In this document: piece after piece, positions 7,104-14,784 of the stretch
How positions within the stretch are numbered: position 1 is the first letter of the stretch
How the letters are laid out: every line of letters begins with the position of its first letter
NCBI GenBank assembly: GCA_002292015.1
Contig: DBBD01000128.1
Coordinates: 1 to 17,738, forward strand
Reading direction: 5' to 3'
Length of the DNA stretch: 17,738 nt
Source of the DNA: Firmicutes bacterium UBA993
GTDB lineage: Bacteria; Bacillota; Dethiobacteria; DTU022
Translations under genes and position numbers: made by a program
The notes under the pieces: generated by a model
The model's input: only the letters and a program-made list of their open reading frames with translations
The model's database searches: none
Told to the model about the DNA's origin: nothing

Positions 7104-8360
7104 CTACTTCATAAAACCACGGTAGCTACGCATTAGCATATGGCTCTCAATCTGTTTGAAGGTTTCAAGAACCACACCAACCACAATAATCAGGCCGGTT
7201 CCGCCAAAAACAATGCTCATACCGGTAATGCCCTCCAAAACGATCGGAAAAACCGCGATGAAAGCCAGTGAAAACGCGCCGGCCGTGGTCAGTCGCGACG
7301 TTACCCGGGCCAGGTATTCGGCAGTCGGCCGCCCCGGGCGTAGCCCTGGGATAAAGCCGCCATATTTCTTGATATTGCCGGCCACCTGGAAGGGGTCAAA
7401 CTGAACCGCTGTATAAAAATAGGTAAAAAGCACAATCAGTATGATATATAAAACCAGGTTCAGTGTGCTGCCCCAACTAAGCATGGCAGCGAGACTCTGT
7501 GCAATCGGGTGCTGAATAAAGCTAACCAGCGTTTGCGGAAAACTTAACAGCACCGAAGCAAAAATAACCGGGATAACACCAGCCTGGTTTACTTTCATCG
7601 GAATATGTGTTGCCTGGCCGCCGTACATCTTGCGGCCTACCACGCGTTTGCTATACTGAACATTTATTCGGCGCTGCCCCTGGTCAAGACCGATAATCCC
7701 GACAATCAATCCTAACAGCACCAGGATTACAATCACGATGATCAAGAAATTGATCTGACCAATACGCAGCTGTTCAGCTGCCATCGCCACCCAGATCGGA
7801 AAACCGGCCACAATCCCGGCAAAAATGATCAGCGATATGCCGTTGCCGATTCCCTTTTCGGTAATCAGCTCCCCCATCCACATCAAAAAAGCGGTTCCGG
7901 CAGTCATTGAAATAATAATTATGATATACGCCATAACCGTTTTATCGACAACCGCTTCCCCGGCAATCAGTGTAGATAGGCCGAGAGCTTGAACTACCGC
8001 AATTACTACAGTGCCATAGCGGGTGATCTGCGAGATCTTCTTGCGCCCCTCGGGGCCTTCCTGACTCCACTCTTTCAGCTTGGGGATCACAATTGTCAGG
8101 AGGTTCATAATAATAGACGCGTTAATGTAGGGCATGATTCCGAGGGCAAAGATGGTAAAGTTTGCCAGGTTGCCGCCACCGATAATATTAACGAAGCCGA
8201 AGATGGTATCAGTCTGGAAAAACTCAGCCAGGCGAGACGCATCAACCCCCGGAACCGGGATCGCCGAACCGGCCCGGAAAACCACGAACATGGCCAGTGT
8301 AAAAAGGATCCTTTGTCTTAACTCTTTAATGCGCCACGCATTGCGTACTGTTTCCAGCAA
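7104..8360 (-). CDS. secY: Preprotein translocase subunit SecY
   Basis: SecY is the protein-conducting channel of the inner membrane and works with SecE, SecG and SecA. The 418 residues fit the family and contain ten hydrophobic segments. Recognisable landmarks are IPVPGVD near the start, the plug-region neighbour FGFVNIIGGGNL (54-65), MGELITEKGIGNGISLIIFAG (162-182) and PGLRPGRPTAEYL in the cytoplasmic C-terminal loop. The start is TTG, one base after the rplO stop. Its ribosome binding site GAGGTGATC, inside the rplO end, is a long match to the 16S rRNA tail. Confidence 0.98.
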   Translation of the reverse strand: MLETVRNAWRIKELRQRILFTLAMFVVFRAGSAIPVPGVDASRLAEFFQTDTIFGFVNIIGGGNLANFTIFALGIMPYINASIIMNLLTIVIPKLKEWSQEGPEGRKKISQITRYGTVVIAVVQALGLSTLIAGEAVVDKTVMAYIIIIISMTAGTAFLMWMGELITEKGIGNGISLIIFAGIVAGFPIWVAMAAEQLRIGQINFLIIVIVILVLLGLIVGIIGLDQGQRRINVQYSKRVVGRKMYGGQATHIPMKVNQAGVIPVIFASVLLSFPQTLVSFIQHPIAQSLAAMLSWGSTLNLVLYIILIVLFTYFYTAVQFDPFQVAGNIKKYGGFIPGLRPGRPTAEYLARVTSRLTTAGAFSLAFIAVFPIVLEGITGMSIVFGGTGLIIVVGVVLETFKQIESHMLMRSYRGFMK

Positions 8361-8361
8361 C

Positions 8362-8802
8362 TCAGATCACCTCTGCCTTCCCGCCGGCTGCTTCGATCTT
8401 TTCCCGGGCCTGCTTGCTGAAACGGTTCGCCCTGACCTCTAATTTTTGATTAAGATCACCGTCACCTAAAATTTTCAGCGGATCACGCATATTCCTGATC
8501 AGGCCTGCCTCCAGGAGCATTTCCCGGGTAATAACAGTGCCCTGGTCAAAAGCAGCGAGGTCGCTAACATTCACAATATTCCATTTCTGCTTAAAAATAT
8601 TGGTAAATCCGCGCTTCGGCAGGCGTTGGAAATATGGCATCTGTCCACCTTCAAACCCGCGGCGAATGCCTGAACCGGACCGTGCTTTTTGCCCTTTCTG
8701 ACCACGACCGGCTGTTTTGCCCAGCCCCGAAGCCACACCTCTTCCTTTGCGCTTAGCCGCTTTCCTGGCTCCCTCAGGAGGCCTTAATTCGTGTATACGC
8801 AT
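8362..8802 (-). CDS. rplO: 50S ribosomal protein L15
   Basis: L15 is a late-assembly large-subunit protein that binds 23S rRNA through a long basic N-terminal tail. The 146 residues include the typical MRIHELRPPEGARKAAKRKG start, the glycine-rich GLGKTAGRGQKGQKARSG region (27-44) and GGQMPYFQRLPKRGF. The ATG has a GGGAGG ribosome binding site. The gene lies between rpmD and secY, the conserved spc order. Confidence 0.97.
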   Translation of the reverse strand: MRIHELRPPEGARKAAKRKGRGVASGLGKTAGRGQKGQKARSGSGIRRGFEGGQMPYFQRLPKRGFTNIFKQKWNIVNVSDLAAFDQGTVITREMLLEAGLIRNMRDPLKILGDGDLNQKLEVRANRFSKQAREKIEAAGGKAEVI

Positions 8803-8834
8803 CGGCTACACCTCCCATAATGCCACTCTTCAAA

Positions 8835-9020
8835 TTACTTGCTTTCCTGAACTGCTACCAGGTAATCTATAGTCTTAGCCATACCCCTGATTGGATCTGT
8901 AGCATTGTGAACTACAGTCTGGCCGATCTTCTTCAAACCCAGCGCCCTTACAGTACGGCGGTGAGCCGGTTTACAGGCCAGGGGACTACGAATCAGGGTG
9001 ATTGATAATTTCTTTGCCAT
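8835..9020 (-). CDS. rpmD: 50S ribosomal protein L30
   Basis: L30 is a small large-subunit protein. The 61 residues have the family pattern: LSITLIRSPLACKPAHRRTVRALGL, then the IGQTVVHNATDPIRGM segment. ATG follows an AGGA-type site. It lies between rpsE and rplO, as in other bacteria with spc clusters. Confidence 0.96.
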   Translation of the reverse strand: MAKKLSITLIRSPLACKPAHRRTVRALGLKKIGQTVVHNATDPIRGMAKTIDYLVAVQESK

Positions 9021-9034
9021 AATCCTAATTCTCC

Positions 9035-9541
9035 TTAACCGAGCAGCTTCCCAATTTCAATGCCGCGTACAGCGCTTACATCTTCTGCCCGTTTTAGCGA
9101 TTTCAAACCCTCTATAGTTGCTCCGACAATATTGATTGCATTAGAAGAGCCGAGAGACTTGGTTAGGATATCCCTGACTCCGGCCAACTCCAATACAGCA
9201 CGTACCGGACCGCCGGCGATCACACCGGTACCTTCAGAAGCAGGTTTAAGCATAACCCTTCCGGCTCCGAAACGTCCAATAATTGGATGAGTAATAGTGG
9301 TTCCGGCCATGGGAACACGGATCAGATTTTTCTTGGCTTCTTCAACTCCCTTACGGATCGCTTCCGGTACTTCGCCGGCCTTGCCCATGCCCGAACCGAC
9401 GACACCGTTATGATCACCAACTACTACGAGAGCGCTGAAGCTGAAACGGCGTCCGCCCTTGACAACCTTGGCTACACGGTTAACCTGTACGACTTTTTCT
9501 ACTAACTCCTGTGATGGCTCAACCTTTGACACCCTTGCCAT
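9035..9541 (-). CDS. rpsE: 30S ribosomal protein S5
   Basis: S5 helps decoding accuracy and mRNA unwinding at the 30S entry. The 168 residues show the double-stranded RNA-binding-like N-terminal domain (VVKGGRRFSFSALVVVGD, 27-44, and GVVGSGMGKAGEVPEAIRKG, 46-65) and the C-terminal domain (LAGVRDILTKSLGSSNAIN). The ATG follows an AGGGGGA site directly, nine bases after rplR. Confidence 0.97.
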   Translation of the reverse strand: MARVSKVEPSQELVEKVVQVNRVAKVVKGGRRFSFSALVVVGDHNGVVGSGMGKAGEVPEAIRKGVEEAKKNLIRVPMAGTTITHPIIGRFGAGRVMLKPASEGTGVIAGGPVRAVLELAGVRDILTKSLGSSNAINIVGATIEGLKSLKRAEDVSAVRGIEIGKLLG

Positions 9542-9550
9542 TCCCCCTTT

Positions 9551-9919
9551 CTAAAAGATTAACCCGTTCTCGCGGGCTCCTTCTGCCAGTTCCCTGACCC
9601 GACCATGGTAAAGATAGCCACCGCGATCAAAGACAACCTCCTTGATACCCTTGTCAACTGCACGACGAGCCAGGAGCGCCCCTACTATTTTTGCGGCTTC
9701 CTTATTACCTCCATACGGGATTTCAGCCCGCAGTGTCGGCTCAAGGCTGGAGGCGGCAACCAGGGTGTTTCCGGAATGATCATCAATCAACTGGGCATAT
9801 ATATGCCTGCTGCTGCGGAACACGTTAAGCCGCGGACGACCCGGAGTGCCGCTGATCTTGTTGCGAACCCGTTGATGACGCTTTTTCCGGCTGATAAAAC
9901 GTAAATTTGCCTTCTGCAC
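9551..9919 (-). CDS. rplR: 50S ribosomal protein L18
   Basis: L18 binds 5S rRNA together with L5 and L25 and joins it to the 50S subunit. The 122 residues match the family, with basic N-terminus RKKRHQRVRNKISGT, then RPRLNVFRSSRHIYAQLIDD and the C-terminal VVFDRGGYLYHGRVRELAEGARENGL. The start codon is GTG, nine bases after GGAGG. Standard position between rplF and rpsE. Confidence 0.97.
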   Translation of the reverse strand: MQKANLRFISRKKRHQRVRNKISGTPGRPRLNVFRSSRHIYAQLIDDHSGNTLVAASSLEPTLRAEIPYGGNKEAAKIVGALLARRAVDKGIKEVVFDRGGYLYHGRVRELAEGARENGLIF

Positions 9920-9939
9920 TTTTAAACACCTCCAGGCGA

Positions 9940-10476
9940 CTATTTGCCGGATTTACCGACCTTCTGGCGAACTTTTTCGCCTTCATAACGGATACCTTTG
10001 CCCTTGTAGGGTTCCGGTGGGAAAGTCCTGCGGATTACTGCGGCAAGATTTCCCACTTTCTGCTTGTCAATACCCCTGACTACAATTTTGGTTGGGCTGG
10101 GCACTTCAATTTCCATATCGGTCCCGGGATCAAACTCCACCGGGTGCGAATAGCCCACGTTGAGGACTAGTTTCTTCCCCTGCAAAGCCGCCTTATAACC
10201 GACACCGACCAGCTCAAGACTGCGGCTGTAACCTGCGGTAACACCGACAACCATATTGTCGATCAGGGTGCGGGTTAAACCGTGCAGCGCCCGATGCTGT
10301 GGACTGTCAGTCGGCCTCTTAACCAAGACCTGGCTATCTTCCCGTTCGATAATCATTTCACGGGGTACTTCCCGTGAAAGCTGCCCCTTAGGGCCTTTAA
10401 CCGTAATGTTGCAACCGTTAATCTGCACATCGACCTTGTCGGGCAGAACAACTGGTTTTCTGCCGGTTCGAGACAT
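9940..10476 (-). CDS. rplF: 50S ribosomal protein L6
   Basis: L6 lies near the factor-binding site and the sarcin-ricin loop. Its 178 residues contain two repeated L6 domains (about 12-82 and 90-165). Landmarks are MSRTGRKPVVLPDKV, the KGPKGQLSR segment, RTLIDNMVVGVTAGYSR and the near-C-terminal PEPYKGKGIRYEGE signature. The ATG has a GAGGAGG ribosome binding site located between the rpsH stop and this start. Confidence 0.98.
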   Translation of the reverse strand: MSRTGRKPVVLPDKVDVQINGCNITVKGPKGQLSREVPREMIIEREDSQVLVKRPTDSPQHRALHGLTRTLIDNMVVGVTAGYSRSLELVGVGYKAALQGKKLVLNVGYSHPVEFDPGTDMEIEVPSPTKIVVRGIDKQKVGNLAAVIRRTFPPEPYKGKGIRYEGEKVRQKVGKSGK

Positions 10477-10496
10477 CGGAAAACCTCCTCGCTATG

Positions 10497-10892
10497 CTAC
10501 CAGATATAGCATATAACTTCTCCGCCACTGCCCGTTTCACGGGCCTGGCGATCGCTCATCAATCCCTGCGAGGTAGAGATAACAGCTACCCCCAAACCTC
10601 CAAGAACCTTGGGCAGTTCATCTTTCCTTACGTAAACCCTTAAGCCGGGTTTGCTGATCCGTTTCAAGCCACTGATAATTCTTTCCTGGTTTGGCCCGTA
10701 TTTTAAGTGCAAGCGCAAAATGCCCTGCTTACTATCCTTGATCAGCTCGTAATCCTTGATAAATCCTTCCTGCTTCATGATCGCCGCGATGGAGCGCTTG
10801 ACATTCGAAGCAGGGATTTCTACTGACTTATGCTTAACAATATTGGCGTTACGCACTCGTGTCAGCATATCGGCAATCGGATCTGTCATCAT
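10497..10892 (-). CDS. rpsH: 30S ribosomal protein S8
   Basis: S8 is an early 16S rRNA-binding protein of the 30S platform and the spc operon repressor in E. coli. The chosen ATG gives 131 residues, MMTDPIADMLTRVRNAN to GGEVICYIW, the usual length; the signature region STSQGLMSDRQARETGSGGE is intact. A TTG two codons upstream (MPMMTD) is closer to the GGAGG site (six bases against twelve) and could be the true start, so the beginning is uncertain by two residues. Confidence 0.96.
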   Translation of the reverse strand: MMTDPIADMLTRVRNANIVKHKSVEIPASNVKRSIAAIMKQEGFIKDYELIKDSKQGILRLHLKYGPNQERIISGLKRISKPGLRVYVRKDELPKVLGGLGVAVISTSQGLMSDRQARETGSGGEVICYIW

Positions 10893-10927
10893 TGGCAATC
10901 ACAACCTCCTCTCGTTCTTTCATCATC

Positions 10928-11113
10928 CTACCAGCTGGCTTTCTTGATTCCAGGTATTTTCCCTTCGTTGGCCAGATGACGAAAGCAAAGGCGGCAAAGG
11001 CCGAATTTGCGCAAATAAGCCCTCGGCCGGCCGCAGATATGGCAGCGATTATAGTGGCGAACCGAGAATTTTTGTTCTCTCTTGGCCTTGGCAATTAACG
11101 ATTTCTTGGCCAT
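10928..11113 (-). CDS. rpsZ: 30S ribosomal protein S14, zinc-binding type Z
   Basis: S14 of the 30S head. This is the short 61-residue form with a zinc ribbon, cysteines C24, C27, C40 and C43 (CHIC and CRLC), as found in Bacillota, Thermus and others, rather than the longer cysteine-free form of enterobacteria. The basic N-terminus MAKKSLIAKAKREQKF is typical. The ATG follows AAGGAGG. It lies in the usual slot between rplE and rpsH. Confidence 0.97.
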   Translation of the reverse strand: MAKKSLIAKAKREQKFSVRHYNRCHICGRPRAYLRKFGLCRLCFRHLANEGKIPGIKKASW

Positions 11114-11149
11114 CCTTTCCCTCCTTAAACTTGCGCGAACGTTTCTTCT

Positions 11150-11692
11150 TTAAGCCGTTTTAAAGGGCAAACCCAACAGGGTCAAAAGTTCGCGGGCTTC
11201 TTCATCAGTTCCGGCGGATGTAACTATGGTAATATCCATACCGAGAACCTTTTCCACTTGGCTGTATTCAATTTCTGGAAAAATCAACTGTTCTTTGATG
11301 CCGATGGTAAAGTTACCACGACCGTCAAAAGAGTGAGGCGAAATACCCCGGAAATCCCTGACCCTGGGCAGGGCAATGCTAAAAAATTTATCCAGAAAAT
11401 CGTACATTCTGATTCCTCGTAGGGTCAGCTTGCAACCAATCGGCATCCCCTCGCGGACCTTAAAACTGGCCACCGAACGGCGGGCCCTGGTTATAACCGG
11501 CTTTTGTCCGGCTATAATCGAAAGGTCTTTTACCGCTGCATCCAATATTTTCGGGTTGTCTTTCCCCTCGCCCAGCCCCATATTAATCACAACTTTATCA
11601 ACTCGCGGGGCCTGCAAAATACTCTTGTAGGCAAACCGCTTGACGAGGGCGGGTCTTACTTCTTCAAGATATTTCTGCTTCATACGTGACAT
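11150..11692 (-). CDS. rplE: 50S ribosomal protein L5
   Basis: L5 binds 5S rRNA and contacts the P-site tRNA. The 180 residues cover the whole family: YLEEVRPALVKRFAYKS, PRVDKVVINMGLGEG, the RARRSVASFKVREGMPIG segment, RVRDFRGISPHSFDGRGN and the C-terminal GMDITIVTSAGTDEEARELL. The first ATG (MSRMKQ) is 15 bases from GGAGG; the second ATG is further still, so the first is kept. The ribosome binding site overlaps the rplX stop codon (TAAGGAGG). Confidence 0.97.
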   Translation of the reverse strand: MSRMKQKYLEEVRPALVKRFAYKSILQAPRVDKVVINMGLGEGKDNPKILDAAVKDLSIIAGQKPVITRARRSVASFKVREGMPIGCKLTLRGIRMYDFLDKFFSIALPRVRDFRGISPHSFDGRGNFTIGIKEQLIFPEIEYSQVEKVLGMDITIVTSAGTDEEARELLTLLGLPFKTA

Positions 11693-11712
11693 CTTCTTTG
11701 TTTCAACCCTCC

Positions 11713-12042
11713 TTACTTATCCAGCGCTTCGCCGCACTTTCGGCAGATGCGAACCCGGCGCTCATCAGGAAGAACTTTCTTGGCGATCCGCGATGGTTTA
11801 TTGCAGGCAGGACAGATTACCATCACTTTTGATGCCGGAAAAGCAGCTTCCATCTCCCTGATACCACCCTGTGGGACCTTGCGGGTTGGCTTGGCGTGCT
11901 TTGTCATCATGTTAATACCTTGCACTTTAACCCTTCCAAGGCGGGGAAAAGTGGCGATCACCTTGCCTTTTTTACCTTTATCTTTCCCGGAGAGCACTAA
12001 TACCTTGTCTCCCTGGCGAACAGATATTTTTTTCACTTCCAC
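11713..12042 (-). CDS. rplX: 50S ribosomal protein L24 with C-terminal zinc ribbon
   Basis: L24 is a 50S assembly initiator that binds the 5' part of 23S rRNA. The 109 residues show the KOW motif (KISVRQGDKVLVLSGKDKGKKG, about 5-26) and the NMMTKHAKPT stretch. The C-terminal part has four cysteines, C77, C80, C100 and C103 (CPAC and CRKC), which can bind zinc. The start is GTG, 13 bases after GGAGG; a second GTG two codons on is less well placed. Confidence 0.97.
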   Translation of the reverse strand: MEVKKISVRQGDKVLVLSGKDKGKKGKVIATFPRLGRVKVQGINMMTKHAKPTRKVPQGGIREMEAAFPASKVMVICPACNKPSRIAKKVLPDERRVRICRKCGEALDK

Positions 12043-12071
12043 CGGCTTTTTGCCACCTCCAAAATAAACCT

Positions 12072-12440
12072 CTAAATCACTTCAGGAGCAAGAGAAACGA
12101 TCTTCATAAACTCTTTTTCCCTCAGCTCACGGGCAACTGGCCCAAAGATACGGGTCCCGCGCGGATTATTCTGTTCATTGATAATCACTGCCGCGTTATC
12201 GTCAAAGTGGATGTGCGAGCCATCTCTGCGATTAAGCCTGCTCTTGGTACGCACGATAACTGCTTTGACCACTTCTCCTTTTTTAACAACTCCACCCGGG
12301 GTAGCCTCTTTAACCGAAGCAACTATTAAATCGCCGATGCGGCCCGATTTACGCTTCGATCCGCCCAGGACCCTGATACAAAGGATCTTCTTGGCTCCCG
12401 AGTTGTCAGCTACATTTAGGATTGTCTCGCTTTGAATCAT
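12072..12440 (-). CDS. rplN: 50S ribosomal protein L14
   Basis: L14 lies at the subunit interface and forms bridges to 16S rRNA. With this ATG the protein has 122 residues, MIQSETILNVADNSGAKK to SLAPEVI, exactly the family length, including the RIGDLIVASVKEA and FDDNAAVIINEQNNPRGTRIFGPVARELR motifs. An upstream in-frame ATG would add MKGEAK, but these codons are the ribosome binding site (AAAGGAGAGG), so the downstream start is preferred. Confidence 0.98.
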   Translation of the reverse strand: MIQSETILNVADNSGAKKILCIRVLGGSKRKSGRIGDLIVASVKEATPGGVVKKGEVVKAVIVRTKSRLNRRDGSHIHFDDNAAVIINEQNNPRGTRIFGPVARELREKEFMKIVSLAPEVI

Positions 12441-12491
12441 CTTTGCCTCTCCTTTCATTCCCCGTCCGGCTAGGCTAACCGGAAAGAGAAG

Positions 12492-12749
12492 CTACAGCTG
12501 TGACCGCTGAACAATCTCCACCAGGCGCCACTTTTTATCCTTGCTTAGCGGCCTGGTTTCCATGATTTTTACGAAATCTCCTACTCGGGATTCATTGTTC
12601 TCGTCATGAAACTTATACTTCTTTGATCGGCGGATGATCTTACCGTAGAGTGGATGCTTGGTTGTTCTTTCGATCAAAACCACCCTGGTCTTATCCATCT
12701 TGTCGCTGACCACTCGGCCGCTCCTGACTTTACCTTTTACATTTTCCAA
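12492..12749 (-). CDS. rpsQ: 30S ribosomal protein S17
   Basis: S17 is a primary 16S rRNA-binding protein with an OB fold. The 85 residues match the family: KVRSGRVVSDKMDKTRVVLI, then HPLYGKIIRRSKKYKFHDE and GDFVKIMETRPLSKDKKWRLVEIV. The start is TTG, nine bases after GGGAGG; no in-frame ATG is available. Between rpmC and rplN, as usual. Confidence 0.97.
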   Translation of the reverse strand: MENVKGKVRSGRVVSDKMDKTRVVLIERTTKHPLYGKIIRRSKKYKFHDENNESRVGDFVKIMETRPLSKDKKWRLVEIVQRSQL

Positions 12750-12777
12750 ACCGTTAGGCCTCCCTTCATCATCAGGT

Positions 12778-12969
12778 TCAGCTTAGGGCCCGTTCCCTGA
12801 GCACGGTTTTTACCCGGGCAATACCGCGGCGAACCTCTTTAATACGCATAACGTTTTCCAACTGACCGGTGGCTTCCTGGAAGCGCAGGTTGAAAAGCTC
12901 TTCCTTCAAAGCTTTGGCCTTTTCTTCCAATTCCCGTTCGTTGAGCTCACGAACCTCTGTTATTTTCAT
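12778..12969 (-). CDS. rpmC: 50S ribosomal protein L29
   Basis: L29 sits at the peptide exit tunnel near the docking site of trigger factor and signal recognition particle. The 63 residues are two helices with the typical LNERELEEKAKALKEELFNLRFQ start and IKEVRRGIARVKTVLRER end. The ATG overlaps the rplP stop by four bases (ATGA), indicating translational coupling. Confidence 0.96.
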   Translation of the reverse strand: MKITEVRELNERELEEKAKALKEELFNLRFQEATGQLENVMRIKEVRRGIARVKTVLRERALS

Positions 12970-13394
12970 TCGGAAACACCACCCGCTTCAGTTCTTTTCA
13001 CGACCTTTGTCTTAATCGGCAATTTATTGGCCGCTAGACGCATCGCCTCTTTGGCGATCTCCTCACTGACACCTGCCAGCTCAAACATGATCCGGCCCGG
13101 TTTAACTACGGCTACCCAGTACTCCGGAGAACCTTTACCTTTACCCATCCTGGTTTCTGCAGGCTTTTCAGTTACCGGTTTATCGGGAAATATCCGAATC
13201 CAGACTTTTCCACCCCTTTTGATAAACCTGGTCATGGCTACCCGGGCGGCTTCAATCTGCTGGCTGCTGATCCATGACGGCTCAAGGGCCATCATGCCGA
13301 ATTCGCCGAACTGCACCACGGCGCCGCCTTTCGCTCTACCTTTCATCCGGCCGCGATGCTGGCGGCGGAACTTAACCCGCTTAGGCATTAGCAT
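12966..13394 (-). CDS. rplP: 50S ribosomal protein L16
   Basis: L16 organises the A-site region of the 50S subunit. The 142 residues, MLMPKRVKFRRQHRGRMKG to the C-terminal EAGGVSE, match the family, with the PDKPVTEKPAETRMGKGKGS motif. Three ATG codons lie in frame at the start. The one chosen is nine bases from GAGGAGG and gives the usual family beginning; the first is only three bases from it. The gene overlaps the rpsC end by 14 bases. Confidence 0.97.
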   Translation of the reverse strand: MLMPKRVKFRRQHRGRMKGRAKGGAVVQFGEFGMMALEPSWISSQQIEAARVAMTRFIKRGGKVWIRIFPDKPVTEKPAETRMGKGKGSPEYWVAVVKPGRIMFELAGVSEEIAKEAMRLAANKLPIKTKVVKRTEAGGVSE

Positions 13395-14061
13395 TTGCAT
13401 CTACCTCCTCCGCAGGTTTAACTTTACCGGGTCTGGAAGGCAATATTTCACCTTTGTAGATCCATACTTTCACACCGATCCGTCCATAGGTGGTTTTCGC
13501 TTCTGCAAAACCGTAGTCGATATCAGCGCGCAAAGTCTGCAGCGGCACAGTTCCTTCGTTATAAGTTTCATTCCGGGCCATCTCGGAACCGCCCAGTCTT
13601 CCGCTGCAAGCAATCTTAATCCCCTTTGCACCATTGCGCATGGTTCGAAAAACAGCCTGCTTCATTGCGCGCCGGAAGGCAATCCGCCTCTCAAGCTGCA
13701 AGGCAACGCTTTCGGCAACCAAAGATGCGTCAAGCTCGGGTTTTTTAATTTCAATAATGTTTAAGTGCACTTTTTTCCCGGTCATCTCTTCAAGGGTTTT
13801 ACGCAAGTTCTCGACTCCGGTACCGCCACGGCCGATCACCAACCCCGGCTTAGCAGTATGAATACTAATGCGCAGGTTGTTAGCCGCCCGCTCTGTCTCA
13901 ATCCGCGAAACAGAGGCGATAGCCAAATTCTTTTGGATATAATTCCTGATTTTCAGATCTTCATGCAGCAGATCTTTATAGTTTTTACCGGCAAACCAAC
14001 GTGCATCCCAGTCGCGGATTACACCGATCCGAAATCCGATAGGGCTGACTTTTTGTCCCAC
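13381..14061 (-). CDS. rpsC: 30S ribosomal protein S3
   Basis: S3 lines the mRNA entry tunnel of the 30S subunit. The 226 residues contain the type II KH domain with its GRGG loop (77-80, within PGLVIGRGGTGVENLR) and the S3 C-terminal domain (GCSGRLGGSEMARNE is close, here ACSGRLGGSEMARNE). The start is GTG, two bases after the rplV stop, with an AGGGGGA site inside rplV. The C-terminus ends EEVDANANA, and its last codons double as the rplP start region. Confidence 0.98.
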   Translation of the reverse strand: MGQKVSPIGFRIGVIRDWDARWFAGKNYKDLLHEDLKIRNYIQKNLAIASVSRIETERAANNLRISIHTAKPGLVIGRGGTGVENLRKTLEEMTGKKVHLNIIEIKKPELDASLVAESVALQLERRIAFRRAMKQAVFRTMRNGAKGIKIACSGRLGGSEMARNETYNEGTVPLQTLRADIDYGFAEAKTTYGRIGVKVWIYKGEILPSRPGKVKPAEEVDANANA

Positions 14062-14063
14062 AA

Positions 14064-14405
14064 CTAGTCCCCCTTTCTCTCTTTGACTACAACCGTAATG
14101 TGGCTGGTCCGTTTTAAAATCATAAAACGCCTGCCCCTGGCCCGCGGCTGAACGCGCTTCAGGGACGGTCCCTCATCGACATAAGCCTGATCGATGTATA
14201 AAAGACCGCGTTTCATGTCCAGGTTATTTTCAGCATTGGCTGCTGCTGATTTAACCACTTTCGCCACCGTTTCAGCGGCGCGTCGCGGGGTATAGCGTAA
14301 GATACTAATCGCTTCATCAACATCCTTGTAGCGGATTAGGTTAACGACTTCTCGCGCTTTCCGCGGCGCCAGACGCGTGTAGCGTGCCTGTGCTCTTGCT
14401 TCCAT
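14064..14405 (-). CDS. rplV: 50S ribosomal protein L22
   Basis: L22 contacts all domains of 23S rRNA, and its hairpin loop lines the exit tunnel. The 113 residues show ARYTRLAPRKAREVVNLIR, the LRYTPRRAAETVAKVVKSAAANAE helix and the loop region PRARGRRFMILKRTSHITVVV. The ATG is preceded by AAGGAGG. Between rpsS and rpsC, standard order. Confidence 0.97.
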   Translation of the reverse strand: MEARAQARYTRLAPRKAREVVNLIRYKDVDEAISILRYTPRRAAETVAKVVKSAAANAENNLDMKRGLLYIDQAYVDEGPSLKRVQPRARGRRFMILKRTSHITVVVKERKGD

Positions 14406-14428
14406 CAGATATCGTGCCTCCTTAAGCC

Positions 14429-14713
14429 CTACTTCAAAGAGGTAGAGCGCTCGGTATGGTGTCCATGCCCCCTGAAAGTTCGGGTCGGAGCAAACTCACC
14501 CAATTTATGCCCGACCATATCTTCGCTGATGTAAATGGGCACATGCCGGCGGCCGTCGTGAACGGCAATGGTATGACCAACCATATCAGGGAAAATGGTC
14601 GAACGGCGGGACCAGGTTTTAATTACCTTTTTATCTCCCTTTTCGTTCATCTGCTCAATTTTTTTCATCAAGCCAGCCTCAATATAGGGGCCTTTTTTCA
14701 GTGAACGCGACAA
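14429..14713 (-). CDS. rpsS: 30S ribosomal protein S19
   Basis: S19 is in the 30S head with S13, near the A-site tRNA. The 94 residues begin MSRSLKKGPYIEAGLMKKI and include WSRRSTIFPDMVGHTIAVHDGR and HKLGEFAPTRTFRGH. The start codon is TTG, ten bases after GGGAGG. The gap to rplB, 71 bases, is the widest between ribosomal genes here; it is GC-rich and holds no recognised gene. Confidence 0.97.
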   Translation of the reverse strand: MSRSLKKGPYIEAGLMKKIEQMNEKGDKKVIKTWSRRSTIFPDMVGHTIAVHDGRRHVPIYISEDMVGHKLGEFAPTRTFRGHGHHTERSTSLK

Positions 14714-14784
14714 TTTATTAGTACCTCCCTTTCAGTCGGAGTCGGGATTGGCTGCCTCCCCGGGCGGGCCGATCTCTGTTCCGG

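Noticed and set aside
13027..13764. A 245-codon plus-strand frame antisense to rplP and rpsC
   Set aside because: It lies wholly opposite two certain ribosomal genes, has no ribosome binding site or family motif, and is a typical codon-bias shadow.
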